A stretch of DNA of 64,000 bases from Owenia fusiformis (GCA_903813345.2 CAIIXF020000004.1:29205986-29269985), one strand, 5' to 3'. Shown: positions 33,543 to 46,749, counted from the stretch's first letter. The notes: generated by a model not told the origin, from the letters alone. Made by a program: numbers and translations.

Positions 33543-34877
33543 ATGTTCCATACAGGTAATCAAAAAACTGATACAAAATTAATATTACCATTTTCTTAGA
33601 GAAGCACAAATAAGCTTTTTTCCACTGTACGAAATGCACTTTATTATTTCACACTATCATATAATTTAATATATTCCCTGAAAAATATACTGAAGCTGCT
33701 AATTTTGAAACATTTAAATAATTTTAAACTTACAGGTTTGTCTCCTCAGCTTCAATTCCTTGTTATTTCAATTTATCAGGAGTTCTTAGAGGTGGAACAT
33801 TATCTGGATCTGGGCAAGGGTATATCTGAACACTTCCTCTTCCTTTCTTAACTCTATCACCAGGCTGCTCACAAAAACCAGATCCATACATGCCATTGTA
33901 CTGCACCTGGCCATGTACCATGGCTTTTGCTGGCACTTCTTTTCACCCTCTCCTCTAATGGGGAAAATGCTGAATCCTTAAAAATCACATATTTAGTAGA
34001 GGTGTCACACCGACCCTACTGAGCAAAAATAACTTTGAAGTGCAGGGAAAAGTGACAAAGTACTGGATGAATATGATTTCAGGGGTCTGTATTCCACATA
34101 AGCAAATACACAATATTCTAAAATAAATCATGAAATGCACGTGGAGTTCCAGTCCCAATCTCTCAGTCTTGTATCTCCTTAAAGCCTGACATCCATCTTT
34201 CAATGCTTCACACATTCTAACCATTTATATCTTAAGTTGTCTTCTAGTTGAAAAATCTTTTCCTCCTACTTCTTCAGTGCCAAGTCAGGCAGGGAAAAAG
34301 TACCACTAAAACAAAGGAATATGTCAAAGTGTGAGTCATATGTACAACACAAAGAAATAAAATTTCTTCACAATTACTAAGGTGAAAAAACTAGAAATCA
34401 GCAAGTCAGCAGGAGACAAAAGTTTGCAATTCATTCACAAATGAGTTGCAAATGGACCATTTTTGTACTTTCTTAAGATCATTTGTACTTTTTCAATTGT
34501 TTAAAGCTAGATTTACGAATGGGTTGACGTCATATTCAACCATTGTCAGGACAGAAAGTATAACAACAGGGTTTATCAAAATAATAAAACCAAAGTCATA
34601 CAATCATAAAGATCTTTGTAAAATTAAGATTCCATGAAAAATACTAAAACAGATATAGAAATAGGTTGATCTGGTGGTGATATTCACAGGATATTTATTT
34701 ATTAAATGTGGTAATAGAGTACCCAGCTCCTTATCAATATCTAGCCAAATGTATGTTGCAGGCAGATATTCCTTGGTTTTGGCGTGGGAATGTGTGGGTA
34801 CAATGGCTACATCCATAAAGAGCTCTGTGTCAAACAAACCCAGCACATTCCTGCATGCATGCATGAATATATGCAGC
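33543..34877. repeat. Tandem duplication C, first copy (partner 34881-36086)
   Basis: From ATGTTC.ATACAGGTAAT to CATGAATATATGCAGC the two copies abut and are about 99 % alike, offset 1,338 bases. Copy 1 alone has about 130 bases at 34651-34780. The left-edge sequence also occurs at 1441-1560. Confidence 0.95.
33763..33955 (-). pseudogene. CACTA/EnSpm-type (TNP2-like) transposase fragment, copy 1
   Basis: The minus strand reads AMVHGQVQYNGMYGSGFCEQ, PGDRVKKGRGSVQIYPCPD and VPPLRTPDKLK, then a stop. QYNG.YG..FC..PG..V..G.G..+YP....PLRT is a pattern I associate with the CxxC/His-rich part of TNP2-type transposases in animals, where a second Cys normally precedes the W/F-C. Only about 60 codons are present. 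The other copy is at 35100-35292. Confidence 0.45.
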
Positions 34878-34880
34878 TCT

Positions 34881-36086
34881 ATGTTCAATACAGGTAATAA
34901 AAAATTGATACAAAATTAATATTACCATATTCTTAGAGAAGCACAAATAAGCTTTTTTCAACTGTACGATATGCACTTTATTATTTCACAATATCATATA
35001 ATTTAATATATTCCCTGAAAAATATACTGAAGCTGCTAATTTTGAAACATTTAAATAATTTTAAACTTACAGGTTTGTCTCCTCAGCTTCAATTCCTTGT
35101 TATTTCAATTTATCAGGAGTTCTTAGAGGTGGAACATTATCTGGATCTGGGCAAGGGTATATCTGAACAATTCCTCTTCCTTTCTTAACTCTATCACCAG
35201 GCTGCTCACAAAAACCAGATCCATACATGCCATTGTACTGCACCTGGCCATGTACCATGGCTTTTGCTGGCACTTCTTTTCACCCTCTCCTCTAATGGGG
35301 AAAATGCTGAATCCTTAAAAATCACATATTTAGTAGAGGTGTCACACCGACCCTACTGAGCAAAAATAACTTTGAAGTGCAGGGAAAAGTGACAAAGTAC
35401 TGGATGAATATGATTTCAGGGGTCTGTATTCCACATAAGCAAATACACAATATTCTAAAATAAATCATGAAATGCACGTGGAGTTCCAGTCCCAATCTCT
35501 CAGTCTTGTATCTCCTTAAAGCCTGACATCCATCTTTCAATGCTTCACACATTCTTACCATTTATATCTTAAGTTGTCTTCTAGTTGAAAAATCTTTTCC
35601 TCCTACTTCTTCAGTGCCAAGTCAGGCAGGGAAAAAGTACCACTAAAACAAAGGAATATGTCAAAGTGTGAGTCATATGTACAACACAAAGAAATAAAAT
35701 TTCTTAACAATTACTAAGGTGAAAAAACTAGAAATCAGCAAGTCAGCAGGAGACAAAAGTTTGCAATTCATTCACAAATGAGTTGCAAATGGACCATTTT
35801 TGTACTTTCTTAAGATCATTTGTACTTTTTCAATTGTTTAAAGCTAGATTTACGAATGGGTTGACGTCATATTCAACCATTGTCAGGACAGAAAGTATAA
35901 CAACAGGGTTTATCAAAATAATAAAACCAAAGTCATACAATCATAAAGATCTTTGTAAAATTAAGATTCCATGAAAAATACTAAAACGTGGCGTGGGAAT
36001 GTGTGGGTACAATGGCTACATCCATAAAGAGCTCTGTGTCAAACAAACCCAGCACATTCCTGCATGCATGCATGAATATATGCAGC
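34881..36086. repeat. Tandem duplication C, second copy
   Basis: This is the partner of 33543-34877, lacking its 130-base block. The frames at 35322-35561 and 35783-35974 are exact repeats of those at 33985 and 34446. They look like chance frames kept by recent duplication. Confidence 0.95.
35100..35292 (-). pseudogene. CACTA/EnSpm-type transposase fragment, copy 2
   Basis: Same sequence as 33763-33955 apart from a nucleotide or two. The frame and terminal stop are kept. Confidence 0.45.
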
Positions 36087-36931
36087 CACACACAATCTGC
36101 AAAAGTGTCCTCAGAGATTTGGCATAAACACACCACTTTCCAATTCAATAAGTTCATTTGCAAGTGGCCTCAAATAGCTGTCCATGTGGATTTTAGGTGA
36201 TGGGGACCAGGCATTAAACCTATCATCTTTTCATCCTTGTACCTTTCTTCTCTTGGCAAATTGCCTTCAATATTAAATAGATAACTCAACCCGAGTCCTG
36301 TGTATGTTTAAAAGGCTGAAACCAGTTGACATTTCAAGTAGCAGATAAGTTTGTTTTAATATGTTTTATTGTCAAAGTAGTTGGTCTCATTCCATTCTTT
36401 CCATATTTTCCCATCATAGAACGAGAACAATCCATTAGTTTGAACCCGTTGTCTCCATTTTCAAAAAAAACATTTATCAAAAAGTTGATAATGTATGACC
36501 CAAGTTGCATCATGTCAGGTTCCTAAAAATGTAAAATCTTATAATAAATTATAAATATTAATAGAATCCAAAAACCTTTTGAGGATGTAAAGAACACCTT
36601 GTCACCTTCCTATTTGTGTTGGTTTTGTGATGCGGATTTAGGAACTCCCCCCGAGTCTCTTCCATTAGACAATGGAAAACTCCGTAATCCTCATAAGAAC
36701 TATCGCTAGAAGTGGATGACTTGTGGAAGAAGTGGAAGTACTTGGAACAATGATGCCTTTTGCATTCTGTGTCACCTGACAATTTGTTTGGGGAGAGATT
36801 TTTAGTGTGTGGGTTTCAGCTTGTTTTACCACCAATTCAAACTAAATACCATTTAGAGCTTTTCTGAAGGCATTAGCCTCTGGATAAGCTTGCTAAACTA
36901 ATTTTCATATGTCATGAGCCAGTTCACTTAC
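36087..36931. other. No recognised gene
   Basis: A 74-codon minus-strand frame at 36558-36782 (ECKRHHCSKYFHFFHKSS) is Cys/His-rich, but there is no known pattern. Confidence 0.4.
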
Positions 36932-37104
36932 GCTCTCTTTCGGTTGCCTCTGGGATCGTGAAGCTTATAATGGTAATTACCAGCCCAATGAGGCAGATGG
37001 AAATGCATATTTAGAGCTTGGATGATATGATTGTAGTCATCGCACTCCAATGCATCCAGATCAGTCAAAGTAGACAGTGCATCATTATATAACAAAGCAA
37101 TCAA
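36932..37104 (-). CDS. Exon-like segment, unknown gene
   Basis: A CTCCAG acceptor at 37105-37107 and a strong GAGAGC|GTAAGT donor bound a 173-bp segment with one open frame. It reads LIALLYNDALSTLTDLDALE, then NHIIQALNMHFHLPHWAGNY and LHDPRGNRKRA. Good splice sites at both ends and an unbroken frame make this one of the better exon candidates. Family unknown. Confidence 0.45.
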
Positions 37105-37219
37105 CTGGAGTGCTCAGATGGAAGATGGCCAGTTATTTATTTATATTCAATTGCATACCATCGAACACTTTTAATTAGTTCATAATCATTTTTTATTATA
37201 CCTGCCATAAAAACTTGTG

Positions 37220-37291
37220 TTAGTGATTTTGGTTACACCAGGTTTCATCTAGGTATACTAAGCTTTTTGCCTCTTTTCTGGTATCATTTAT
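37220..37291 (-). pseudogene. Transposase-like exon with YLDETW motif, copy 3
   Basis: Third copy of the 24-codon segment at 3011 and 57700, with the same ATTTCAG acceptor and TAA. It reads SLVYLDETWCNQNH, keeping the Asp that the two SD-A copies have lost. Homology with SD-A covers about 37141-37300 and stops just upstream of the acceptor. 37300-37700 shows no gene. Confidence 0.45.
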
Positions 37292-37719
37292 CTGAAATAT
37301 AAATGGGAAGGTCACACTTTAATTTCAATTCTGACATAAGGACCACAATGTTTTATCTTTGATTAATACAAATATTATTCAAATAAATAAGTCTCTGAAT
37401 ATGGCGGATAATTATTTCATTTCATTAATTTGTTCTTACATAAAATGATTGTGTATGTTCGGATAAATCTTTCAAAATACACTTGTGCTTTTTGTTACAC
37501 TCACATCTCAAAAACCTATGTCTTGCTGCTATAATGTGAGGTTTCTCGAGCAAGTACTTATTTCTTCCCTTCCCATTATATCTTAAGGCTTACCATAAAG
37601 TAGTTTGTGAAACATCACATGTGCCATGCTGTTTGAGTTCCTGTAATCAGAAACATAACAAGACTTTTTTGGTAACTGTATAATTAATAATATTCAATTC
37701 ATAAGAACATCCACATGTC

Positions 37720-37810
37720 TGTTATGGGCCGGTATGAGGGAGTTACATTATAGGATGGCTTGTTGGGTTTAGGAATCATTTCCTTGGGGTCAATGCAGTA
37801 CTCTCTGTGG
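37720..37810 (-). pseudogene. LINE reverse transcriptase fragment (N-terminal)
   Basis: The minus strand reads REYCIDPKEMIPKPNKPSYN, then VTPSYRPITDMW. PKP.KP....SYRPI is the entry to the reverse transcriptase domain of non-LTR retrotransposons. About 30 codons; nothing recognisable follows. Confidence 0.55.
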
Positions 37811-38010
37811 AGCGATGCAATTTTCCAACTCTTTTAAATAATAGTAGTAGAAGCACTTTGGCTACTCTTTGTTCTCCTTTTTGGACTAATATGAACTGTA
37901 TGTTTCCTCTTGGGCTCGGGGCACACAGACTTTTAGCCTCTTTTATAGCTTTTTTTTACCTCATGGATGTTGAGGTCTTTTGTCCCTACATCTTGATTGC
38001 AATCATATTT

Positions 38011-41000
38011 ATAGGTCTGATGTCCAAGATGTATTGGAAGAACTGTTGTATAATTCAACCCCATAATCAAAGTTTGGATGGATAAATGTGGTAAAAATAA
38101 TCTCTAGTTGTTTAGCTGTGAGTTTGCCTTAAAGTTTTTTAAAAGGATTTAACATATTTTTAACTTCCCCCTTGAAATGAGATTATGGTTAATAACAGTT
38201 TGAGAGACACCAGTATTTAGGCAAATATACATAATTTTAACAAACATACTTAGTAGGGTGAAAACATTTGGAAGATATGGAAATTTATGTACATTCCTGT
38301 ATACAAGAGAAGACCTGTAAAGCATAAACCTAGTACATGTATATTTACAACTAAAATTTCTATTCTTCATTAATGTACCTGAAGGTTTTACAACACAGTT
38401 GTTATTTTCTCCTATTTTAAGTGTATGTACTCCACAATAGTTGGTCATTTTTGTGCCAGCCCATTACGCATAGCCTTGGTAGTGATGTCAGATGGATAAA
38501 GTGCATGAACAGTATTTACAACAGAGTTAAAGGTGAAGTTATCCTGCCAAAATTCAAAGATGTAATTCTTACACCCTCTCGCTCTGCCATAGTGGAGAGG
38601 CACTCTGATGTCGTGTATGGTTTTTAATTAATTTATTTAAAAAACATTTTTTTTTACTTTTTGTTTTTCTTTTTTGAATGGTTTTAGCCTTTGAAGACAG
38701 TTCTTCTTGTGTGAGGTGCCTTCCATACTTGCCCTTGCTGATCTAAGCCACGTGCACATCTTCCTGTTTCTTGGACATAATCCAGTATTGAAGGGGGCAA
38801 AAAAATCTGATTGACGCTGAAGTAACCTTAAGCATACACTGTGTGAAGATGACTATCTAGAAGTCAGCAATTTTTAAGTTTTTTAAAATCGCCACCATTT
38901 TTATATGTTGTTATTTTACATTTGTTTTACCACAACTCAAAAAGTAATATAGCCATATCTGTTTGATGGAATTTACTATGCGTGACATTGCTGTTGTTTG
39001 ATCAACAATACAATTACTATACTATTTTCCACTTTCACCATTCAGCAAATTTAAAATTGGATTTTGGTTTCAATTCTGCATGCTGCATTCAACATAATTA
39101 ATTTACGGATTATTTTTCAGCTATATTGTATTGTTTTTTGTTTACCACACAAATTTTTGGGGTTTTGTCCACACATTCCTCCTGCGCTAGCCGCTATTTT
39201 CTAAACACATACAAGGGAATGTATGTCATTTTTGATCAGTAAAACCTATAGCTTTTCAAGTCGATACTCTTTCCAAATTTTACTTACTTTTTCCAGATTT
39301 GCAGTGATTTTCTCAACTGTCTCATTTGTAATACTTAATTGAGTAGGATTCTCCTGATATTCCTCCAATTTTGCTTCCTTCCTTGACATCAAGAGGCCCA
39401 CTCTTTTGTTTTTTAATTTAGGAAATCGTTTTCGCTTGTCATCAAGCATGGCTGAAATTAGAAATGCTATCATTCCATCAAACATAACCTAGTCCAGTGA
39501 AATATAGAGTTGTCTGTTTGGGCTATAATTTAATTACTTTCAACAGCTATAACTCTGGCAGTACGTAGAGGATATAGAGAATTGTTTGTTTGGGCTATAA
39601 TTTAGATACTTTCAACAGCTATGTCTCAGGCAGTAAGTTGTCTGTTTGGGGTATACTTTACTACTTTTTCAAGATAGCCACCATTTTTTGTTTGTTTTGG
39701 TTAATTGTTAAAGATACCTGTCATATCCATAAAACATACAGGTTATTTTCTGATGCATATTGTAGGGTATCTTCTCTTCATTTGTCCAGTAAGAGACCCC
39801 TGCTGAGAGGCTGTCAGTTAGTTTTAAGATACTGGTCGGCTTTAGCAAGGTTTTCTTTTCCATGATATCAATGAAGCTGAAAAATAGTGACATTTAAGGT
39901 GACATATGACCAACTCATCGTTGTAGTACTAAAAAATGCATCGAATTGAGAGTTTTATGGTTGAATTAAATACAACGATTTAAATGTCTTGTACAGAATT
40001 GTATGTTGTATTTGATGAACAAAAATACAAACTTTTTTTGTGGATCTTTGCACTATTGGATTTTCAAAAAAATGATCAGTTGACCGCTTCTTTGTCATGG
40101 AACAAACTGAAGATTTTGCCACATCAATCTTCAGTCTTTCTTTGTCTAGCTTTTACAGGCTGGGTGTGACGATCTTAGGTTGCCTCAAAGTGAGGGAGCT
40201 AAATTTAAAACTCTTTGGCTTGACTGATGTCTCACATGATAAACATAACATGTTTTATGTCCATAATAAAGGGAACTTTAAGCATGCGATTTGCTGTGTT
40301 TGTAAAGGTGAAGTTATATTTGAGGCCAAAACAGTCCAAAAGATTTAAACCAATATCTCAATCAGTTCATGTGAGTTTTGGATTTTTTGTTTAGGAATTA
40401 GTCCAAGATTCACTATTCAAATGTTGAAGTGAACAAAATGGCTGCTGTTTGAATTTAAATTTTGAATCATGAAATTTTCATTTATGGGACAAGATATTGA
40501 TATTGCACTCTGGGAGCCAATCCTCCTTGAAACCAATACTACAGTTAACATCTACACTACACTGACTTGTTAACATACTTTTAGTTTCCAAGTAGCTGCC
40601 AAGTCTTTCCCCTTAAAGCAGTGTAATATCCGAGGGATGTGAGTTTTATTTTGAACAAATTTAACATTTCAAACTAATTCATTTCAAAACTAAACAGACA
40701 TGACTGAAGATATAAAAACCTTCTGATTAAACTCTCTTAGTGTCTCGGAAAAAGGGACCCAATGTATACCGTTTGTACCGATGGGTTGAAGGCCAAAACA
40801 TCAGCCGCCAGGTCCAGAAACCAATTATTCATCAGTCCAGTAATAAAGGTATTTGTATGCATTTATGAAAAACTATATTATCTAATGAAGAGATGAGAAT
40901 AGTAAAGGGGAATGGTTCAACTTCTTTGATTTCCTACAGTCAGTATTTTTGTAACAAAGCACCAGCTGTCATATACTATCATTCATTATGTATTATGAAT

Positions 41001-43243
41001 AAATTACACTATGTTGACCTTTTTCGTAAGTACATGTAAGTCAATAATTTAGATTATAATAGTTGTCCCAAAAAATGAGCCTAGGAGTATCATTAGCAAT
41101 CATTAAAAAATATAAAATATTTATCTGCCCTTTGAAGGACACACACAGAATTGTATGGTTTGTTGATTAACCACATTTTGTTAATTTATAGCTAAAATAC
41201 AGATTTTCTTATCTCAAAACTACTGCAATTGCCTTCAAAATGAGAATTTGCAATCACTTCTTTGTGAGTAAATATTTATGCTGATGTGTTTTCAACTTCA
41301 TTGGCATCAAGAAGGATTTGCAGTTACTACCAGCATTATTGGCTTGATATTAATGATAGTCTGTTCCTATGAATCCCTGAATAAAGGCTCCTGTTTATTT
41401 TCATTTCACTTTTAAAATGTTTTGTGTCCAAAAATTGAAGGCGCTATAGAGGTTGTATGAGCGAAGCTTGGTATGGATATTTGGGAGATAAAATTAATGG
41501 AATTCTTTGTCTTTTTTCCTCCTATTCTAATTACCTGTCCAAAGATGAGTAAACCACTAAGACTCTTTGGATGTTCCAAATGTTTCTTTGTAATGAATCT
41601 TTGTCATATTTGCAACACCTCCATTTTTGAGCCATAGTTCATCACACAACATGGTATCGGGGAACAGCTCATGCTGTGACATATGTCGCATAAAACCCAG
41701 ATCACAAGTTCATTAAACACTTGAGTAGTTTGGTGGAACACTTTCTTCACATTCTCTACAAATGGGATATTTACCAAAGCTCTCAGGGTAGAGTACTTTT
41801 CATTTATCCCTGATCTCCTATGATTTTTTTTATACTTTTATTTAGTTTTATATGTTACTTTTTCTTCTCCTAGGTAAAACAAATTCATTTCTAATTGATT
41901 GTATTGTATTGCTTGTGGATTGAATGGATAGGGATCAAACAGGAATGGAAGAATTTATATAAGGCAGATATTTATAGGACCTTGTGGAAGAATATGAAAT
42001 AGGAAATGAGTGATATACTATAATTAAATTGTATATGAGATTGTAATTGGTGATTGCTTTGGTTTGTAAATTTTCTGCATCATTTGACTGGTTCTCAAGT
42101 TTCCGTTTCTTTGACCTCACATTTATAGAATTGCACCACCATCTATTCTGTTTTTTTTTGAATAATTCAAATTGTGCAAAATGTATGGATTTTTGCAAAA
42201 TATGGTACTTGTGGTAATTTGTAACTGTTCTAAATATGATTTTATGGTCGACGCCTGCTTGATTTATGGAAATTTTCTATTTAAAGCAGGCTCTATGAAT
42301 TTTTCGTTCAAGAGGTTCGAGTCTCGAAAGGCATGACATGTTCAACCACTGAGAAGTTGGCACAAGTCAGATTTCACGATAGTTCATAAAATCTGTCCTG
42401 TGCAGTCAACCATAAATGGATTTTAAATAAACTTGGTGTCAAATTAATCGAGAAATATTGCTCTTCAGTTATGTTTTAGGGTAAATTTCAAAATTTTTTT
42501 GAAAGATATTGACCATTTTGTACTTGTCACATTTTTTTGAGACACTCTGTATAGTCAATACACGACTTCCAGGCCTTCTGTTTCTGCATTTCATACACTG
42601 CTGTAGAGTATAAGAAATAATTTAAAATTGATAGCCAATACTCATAACATCAAAAATAGTTGTAGATACTAGTACTCATAAAAGATACAGTATTCAGTCT
42701 CAAATGATGTGGGATAGATAAAATCCAGTCTCGAAGTCCATAGGCAATTTAAAGGGTCAACATCCGTTCGCAAAGCCGTCATCATGATCCGTAAAACACA
42801 ACAATTCACAATGGAGATATTGACCATTTTGTACTTGTAACATTTTTTTGAGACACTCTGTATAGTCAATACATGATTTCCAGGCCTTCCGTTTCTGCAT
42901 ATCATACTCTGCTGTAGAGTATAAGAAATAATTGAAAATATCACAAAGTCCAAAGGGTGGGGCGAATTGAAAAAAAGAATTGTAACATACTGTTGAAGGG
43001 TCCTGCATAAAATTATGAATGTCTTGCAACTTCTTACAAAATGAATTTTTTTCCAATCAGAGGACATATGCCTATAAAATTTGAAAGGACTGAAATAAAT
43101 ATGAATGTAAATGATACTTACAAAATATCATCTTTCTCTTCATATAGTTTCTTTTGTAGTTTTCCTGTTATTACAGTGTGTTCTCTCTACAATAAAATGA
43201 ATTAAATTAATTAAAATACAATTGTTTTGAGTTAAATATATTA
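38011..43243. repeat. Segmental duplication B, copy 2 (partner 23920-32064)
   Basis: Direct copy of 23920-26070 joined at 39899-39902 to 29049-32064. It contains copies of the coding-like frame (38445-38627), the RecQ-like piece (38728-38830), the exon-like segment (39246-39465), the FIDIMEKK segment (39750-39880), the Cys-rich relic (41545-41780) and the PPFGLCDIF segment (42757-43056). Confidence 0.95.
42490..42960. repeat. Local re-duplication of about 130 bp inside SD-B copy 2
   Basis: GATATTGACCATTTTGTACT through GAGTATAAGAAATAAT occurs at about 42505-42630 and again at 42810-42935, separated by about 180 unrelated bases. SD-B copy 1 has it once (31630-31760). Confidence 0.85.
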
Positions 43244-45200
43244 CTAAAATAAGAAATAACAATTGGAGCCCTAGCTAGTATCTACATTGTAGAAATGATA
43301 AATGAAGATTTCCTGTTTTTAATTAGTTTTAATTCGTAGTTCATTTTGATCTCACGAGAAGTTCAGTAGAAGAAGTAGAACAAGGTTTTCTTACTTTTGA
43401 TATTCCCCCAGTTTGATTTTGTCTTTGCCTCTAATTTTAAACAATGTTACTTTAATGTCATTTGTGGTCTTGTCTTTGATTTTGATAAGAACCCTTGTAT
43501 TATCATTGAGATATATGTATAATCAGATGTATAAAATGTATAAAGATAATCAGATATTCAGTCAATATTATATAGTCATTTTCAGACAACTGTGATCCAG
43601 TAGAAGTGGAGGAAATATTGAGTGGGGAGAGTGTCATCCCTTTCAGACAACCTTTTCCAGTCCTGATCGCAGTTTGTTTAAGAAACAAGGATTGGAGGCA
43701 TATAACAGATATAATTCATGCTTTTCATAGTACTCCTTCATAGAAATAGCCAGGGGGTGTGAATGGCAATAATTTGAAGAGGCTGAAAAACGAGACTGAA
43801 AAACGAGACCCTATTATTTTCAAAATCACTGAGAAATGATATACTACACATAATTAGCATAATTATAAAAATGCAATACTATGAGTAAAAAATGGTTCAA
43901 ACTCATCCAATATTAAACATGTCCCGACCACAGCCATATACCTATGCTTAGGCACATTGGACAACTCTGTTAATCTTGAATAGTTTTCTACTATTTTCGT
44001 CATTAGTCTACAATTTGGAGACCATCCATTTGATAAGATAGGACACTCAGAGTCAGTGCTTTCAGAACTGCACACATATACTCCACATTGGAATGAATAT
44101 CTGATTTGATCGTGTTGCTTAAATCACCTGAGTAGTCCCAAATCTATTTTGAGATATTCAAATGGCATTTGCAATGAAAGTCCCCAGTTTGGGTCAAGGC
44201 ATTGGATATGATGTTGAAACAACCCTGACTTATATGTAACAGGAAAATGATTAATAATTTATTATTTAAGGAAGGAATACCTCTTGTGTTATACCTAATT
44301 AGTAAAAATACATAATAAGTATGATAAGGTTAAAATAATGTATTTATTTCACATGTAGATTATTATATCATATTGTAACAAATTTCGGGGTAAGATATAA
44401 TGTTGTGGCTCGTGTCGTCTAGTGGCAGTAACATAAAATGTTAGTTTGATTTCTATTTCTTTTATTGTTCATTGATTAATATAACTTTACATGTCCAAAG
44501 TAATTTCCTGGTTGTAACCTCTGCAAAACCTCACTGTCCCTAATCAGCTCTAAAATCAACTTTGCTGAGGCTACACAATTCTTATCTATATACAGCCTGT
44601 TTTTGGCAAAGAGCCAGGTTGGCAAATAGCCAACTGGCACCAGGCCAACTGGGCATAAAGCCAACTGCCACTGGGCCAAATGGATAAATAATCAAATATA
44701 CAATAAAAACATGGGTTCAAAGCAAGGGGAGATCTCCGACCACTCCAGGAAACCCACTAGATCAAAGTACTTATCTTTATTACAGTTGGTTTCCTAGAGG
44801 TGTGAAGTGACATGGATGGTCTTATGTAAAGTTACAATTAAATTGAATGATTAATCCCCAAGAGCAAATATGCATTTCAGTGATAACCCTCTCCCTATTT
44901 CTGAGTCAGTTTTAACCCCCTCCCTTTCCTTGACCATCTATGTTACAATATTAACATGTGTTAGTAACATTTGTGTTTATTAATGTTAACAAATGGTTAC
45001 CCTTTATGGATACCACCTGATAAAGAAGTAGTCCCTAATATATATGTCAAGTATCATAAGTCATGGTCATATCAAATGAATAAAATTACAAAGAATAAAT
45101 AAGTCATCTTTTATGGATAAACTTATATGGAAATAAATGGGTCCAAGTTGAAGTGATATCCTTTATGGATTTACATAATATAATAAAGTAATTGATGTAT
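43244..45200. other. No recognised gene
   Basis: Scattered short frames only. At 44600-44680 the words GCCAACTGG and TTGGCAAA recur in a degenerate short repeat, giving a spurious minus-strand frame. Confidence 0.5.
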
Positions 45201-45720
45201 ATAACACAAATGAATGAAGTAGTAGTCATCCTTAATGGATGAATGTAAAAGGGCTAAGTACATGTCATCCTTAATGGATGAACAAAAGTGGACTAGGATT
45301 AAGTGTTTCTTGTCCTTGAAGGAGGATTGTAAAAGGACTAAGTAGTTGTCATCCTTAATGGATGAATGTAAAAGGGCTAAGTGCATGTCATCCTTAATGG
45401 ATGAACAAAAGTGGACTAGGATTAAGTGTTTCTTGTCCTTGAAGGAGGATTGTAAAAGGACTAAGTAGTTGTCATCCTTAATGGATGAATGTAAAAGGGC
45501 TAAGTGCATGTCATTCTTAATGGATGAACAAAAGTGGACTATGTACAATTCATCATTAATGTATGAACATAGGTGGGTTATGTACAGGACACCTTTATGG
45601 ATGAGCATAGGTGGACTATATACAGGACACCTTAATGGATGAGCATAGGTGGAATATATACATGTCATCCTTAATAGATGATCATAAGGGTACTAAGTAC
45701 ATGTCACCCCTAATGGATGA
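45200..45720. repeat. Compound minisatellite based on CATCCTTAATGGATGAA
   Basis: Short units of about 39 bases (CATCCTTAATGGATGAACAA, AGTGGACTA) are grouped into a higher-order unit of about 117 bases that includes GTTTCTTGTCCTTGAAGGAG. It occurs twice fully (45290 and 45410) and then decays. The long minus-strand frame (HLALLHSSIKDD) is repeat-derived. Confidence 0.9.
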
Positions 45721-45954
45721 CCTCTAATGAATGTACAAAAGTTCATGTGAAAATGAACTAAGTAAAATAATCACTAGTGATAATGTGATATAAAATATGT
45801 GTGTTCTACGGTATCATATGATCATGTTGAACTAAATATGTACAGAAATAGTTATGTTTGAGTTTGAGTAGAAACAACCATTTATATTGAAGTTTCTTAA
45901 AAGTAAAAAGTTCTCAAAATGTGTCCAATAAAGATTGTGGTAAAATGATGATAT

Positions 45955-46260
45955 TAATTTCCCCCAATAGATGTCCAGTAAAAATGGCCGGGAGAAATGT
46001 TGTCATAAATTAACCAATAGATGGCCAGTAAAAATGGGGGGGATTTGAAATTGTACCAAATATTTCCCTTGTTAAAGAGCTCATAGAACTGGCGGCAATT
46101 TGAAATGATACCAGAATTTACTTAATAGATGGCTAATAAAAGTGGCGGTAATTTGAAATGTTACAAAATTTCCCTTACAAAATGGCTAACAAAAATGGCG
46201 GAACTTGAAATGATCCCATATTTTCCCCAATAAATGGCTGATAAAAATGGCGGGAAAAAT
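45955..46260. repeat. Degenerate repeat: AATGGCTGATAAAAATGGCGG
   Basis: Five to six diverged units of about 55-60 bases share ATGGC(C/T)A.TAAAAATGGCGG and AATTTGAAATG.TACC. Confidence 0.6.
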
Positions 46261-46679
46261 GTAATTGGTCCAAAAACCCAAAGAATTATAAATGCCATAA
46301 TAATTGAGTAACCATAAAACGTGGCTGATGAAAATGGTCAATAACACCTTAGGAATATGACAAATTACCATCCCTGTTTACTCAATAACAATTGTAAATG
46401 TTATATGAACATTTTCCCTTTCCAAAAATATGAGTAATTTTCCATCCCGAAACAGTGAATTTCCATGTCTAATGTGAAAGGATTTCCAACCAAAACATGA
46501 GGGTTTTATCTATAAAATGTACCCATAATGAAGGAGTTTATCCACGAAAACACAACTCAACTCACTGCAAGGAATTTCTTCCTAAAATTATAAGGCTTTT
46601 ACCCATAAGCTTTTGAAATAATACGTCCATAAAAACAGTAGAGTTTTGCACCCTCAAACATGATTGACAAAACAGGTAA

Positions 46680-46745
46680 AGTTTTCCCGCCAAAAAGGTG
46701 TAATTGCCCGCCAAAAGGGCAGTATTTTCCCGCCAAAAGGAAAGT
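46680..46745. promoter_or_regulatory. Three CCCGCCAAAAGG words, E2F-site-like
   Basis: TTTTCCCGCCAAAAAGG, TTGCCCGCCAAAAGGG and TTTTCCCGCCAAAAGGA follow each other at 20-22-bp steps. TTTCCCGCCAAA is a textbook E2F/DP site. No first exon or other promoter sign is seen nearby and the spacing is repeat-like, so this may be only a short tandem repeat. Confidence 0.25.
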
Positions 46746-46749
46746 ATAA

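Noticed and set aside
33985-34224. 79-codon frame repeated exactly at 35322-35561
   Set aside because: Identity is explained by the recent tandem duplication; the sequence lacks any motif.
45171-45668. 165-codon minus-strand frame
   Set aside because: Made of the compound minisatellite unit (SSIKDDM, SSFKDKK); not a gene.
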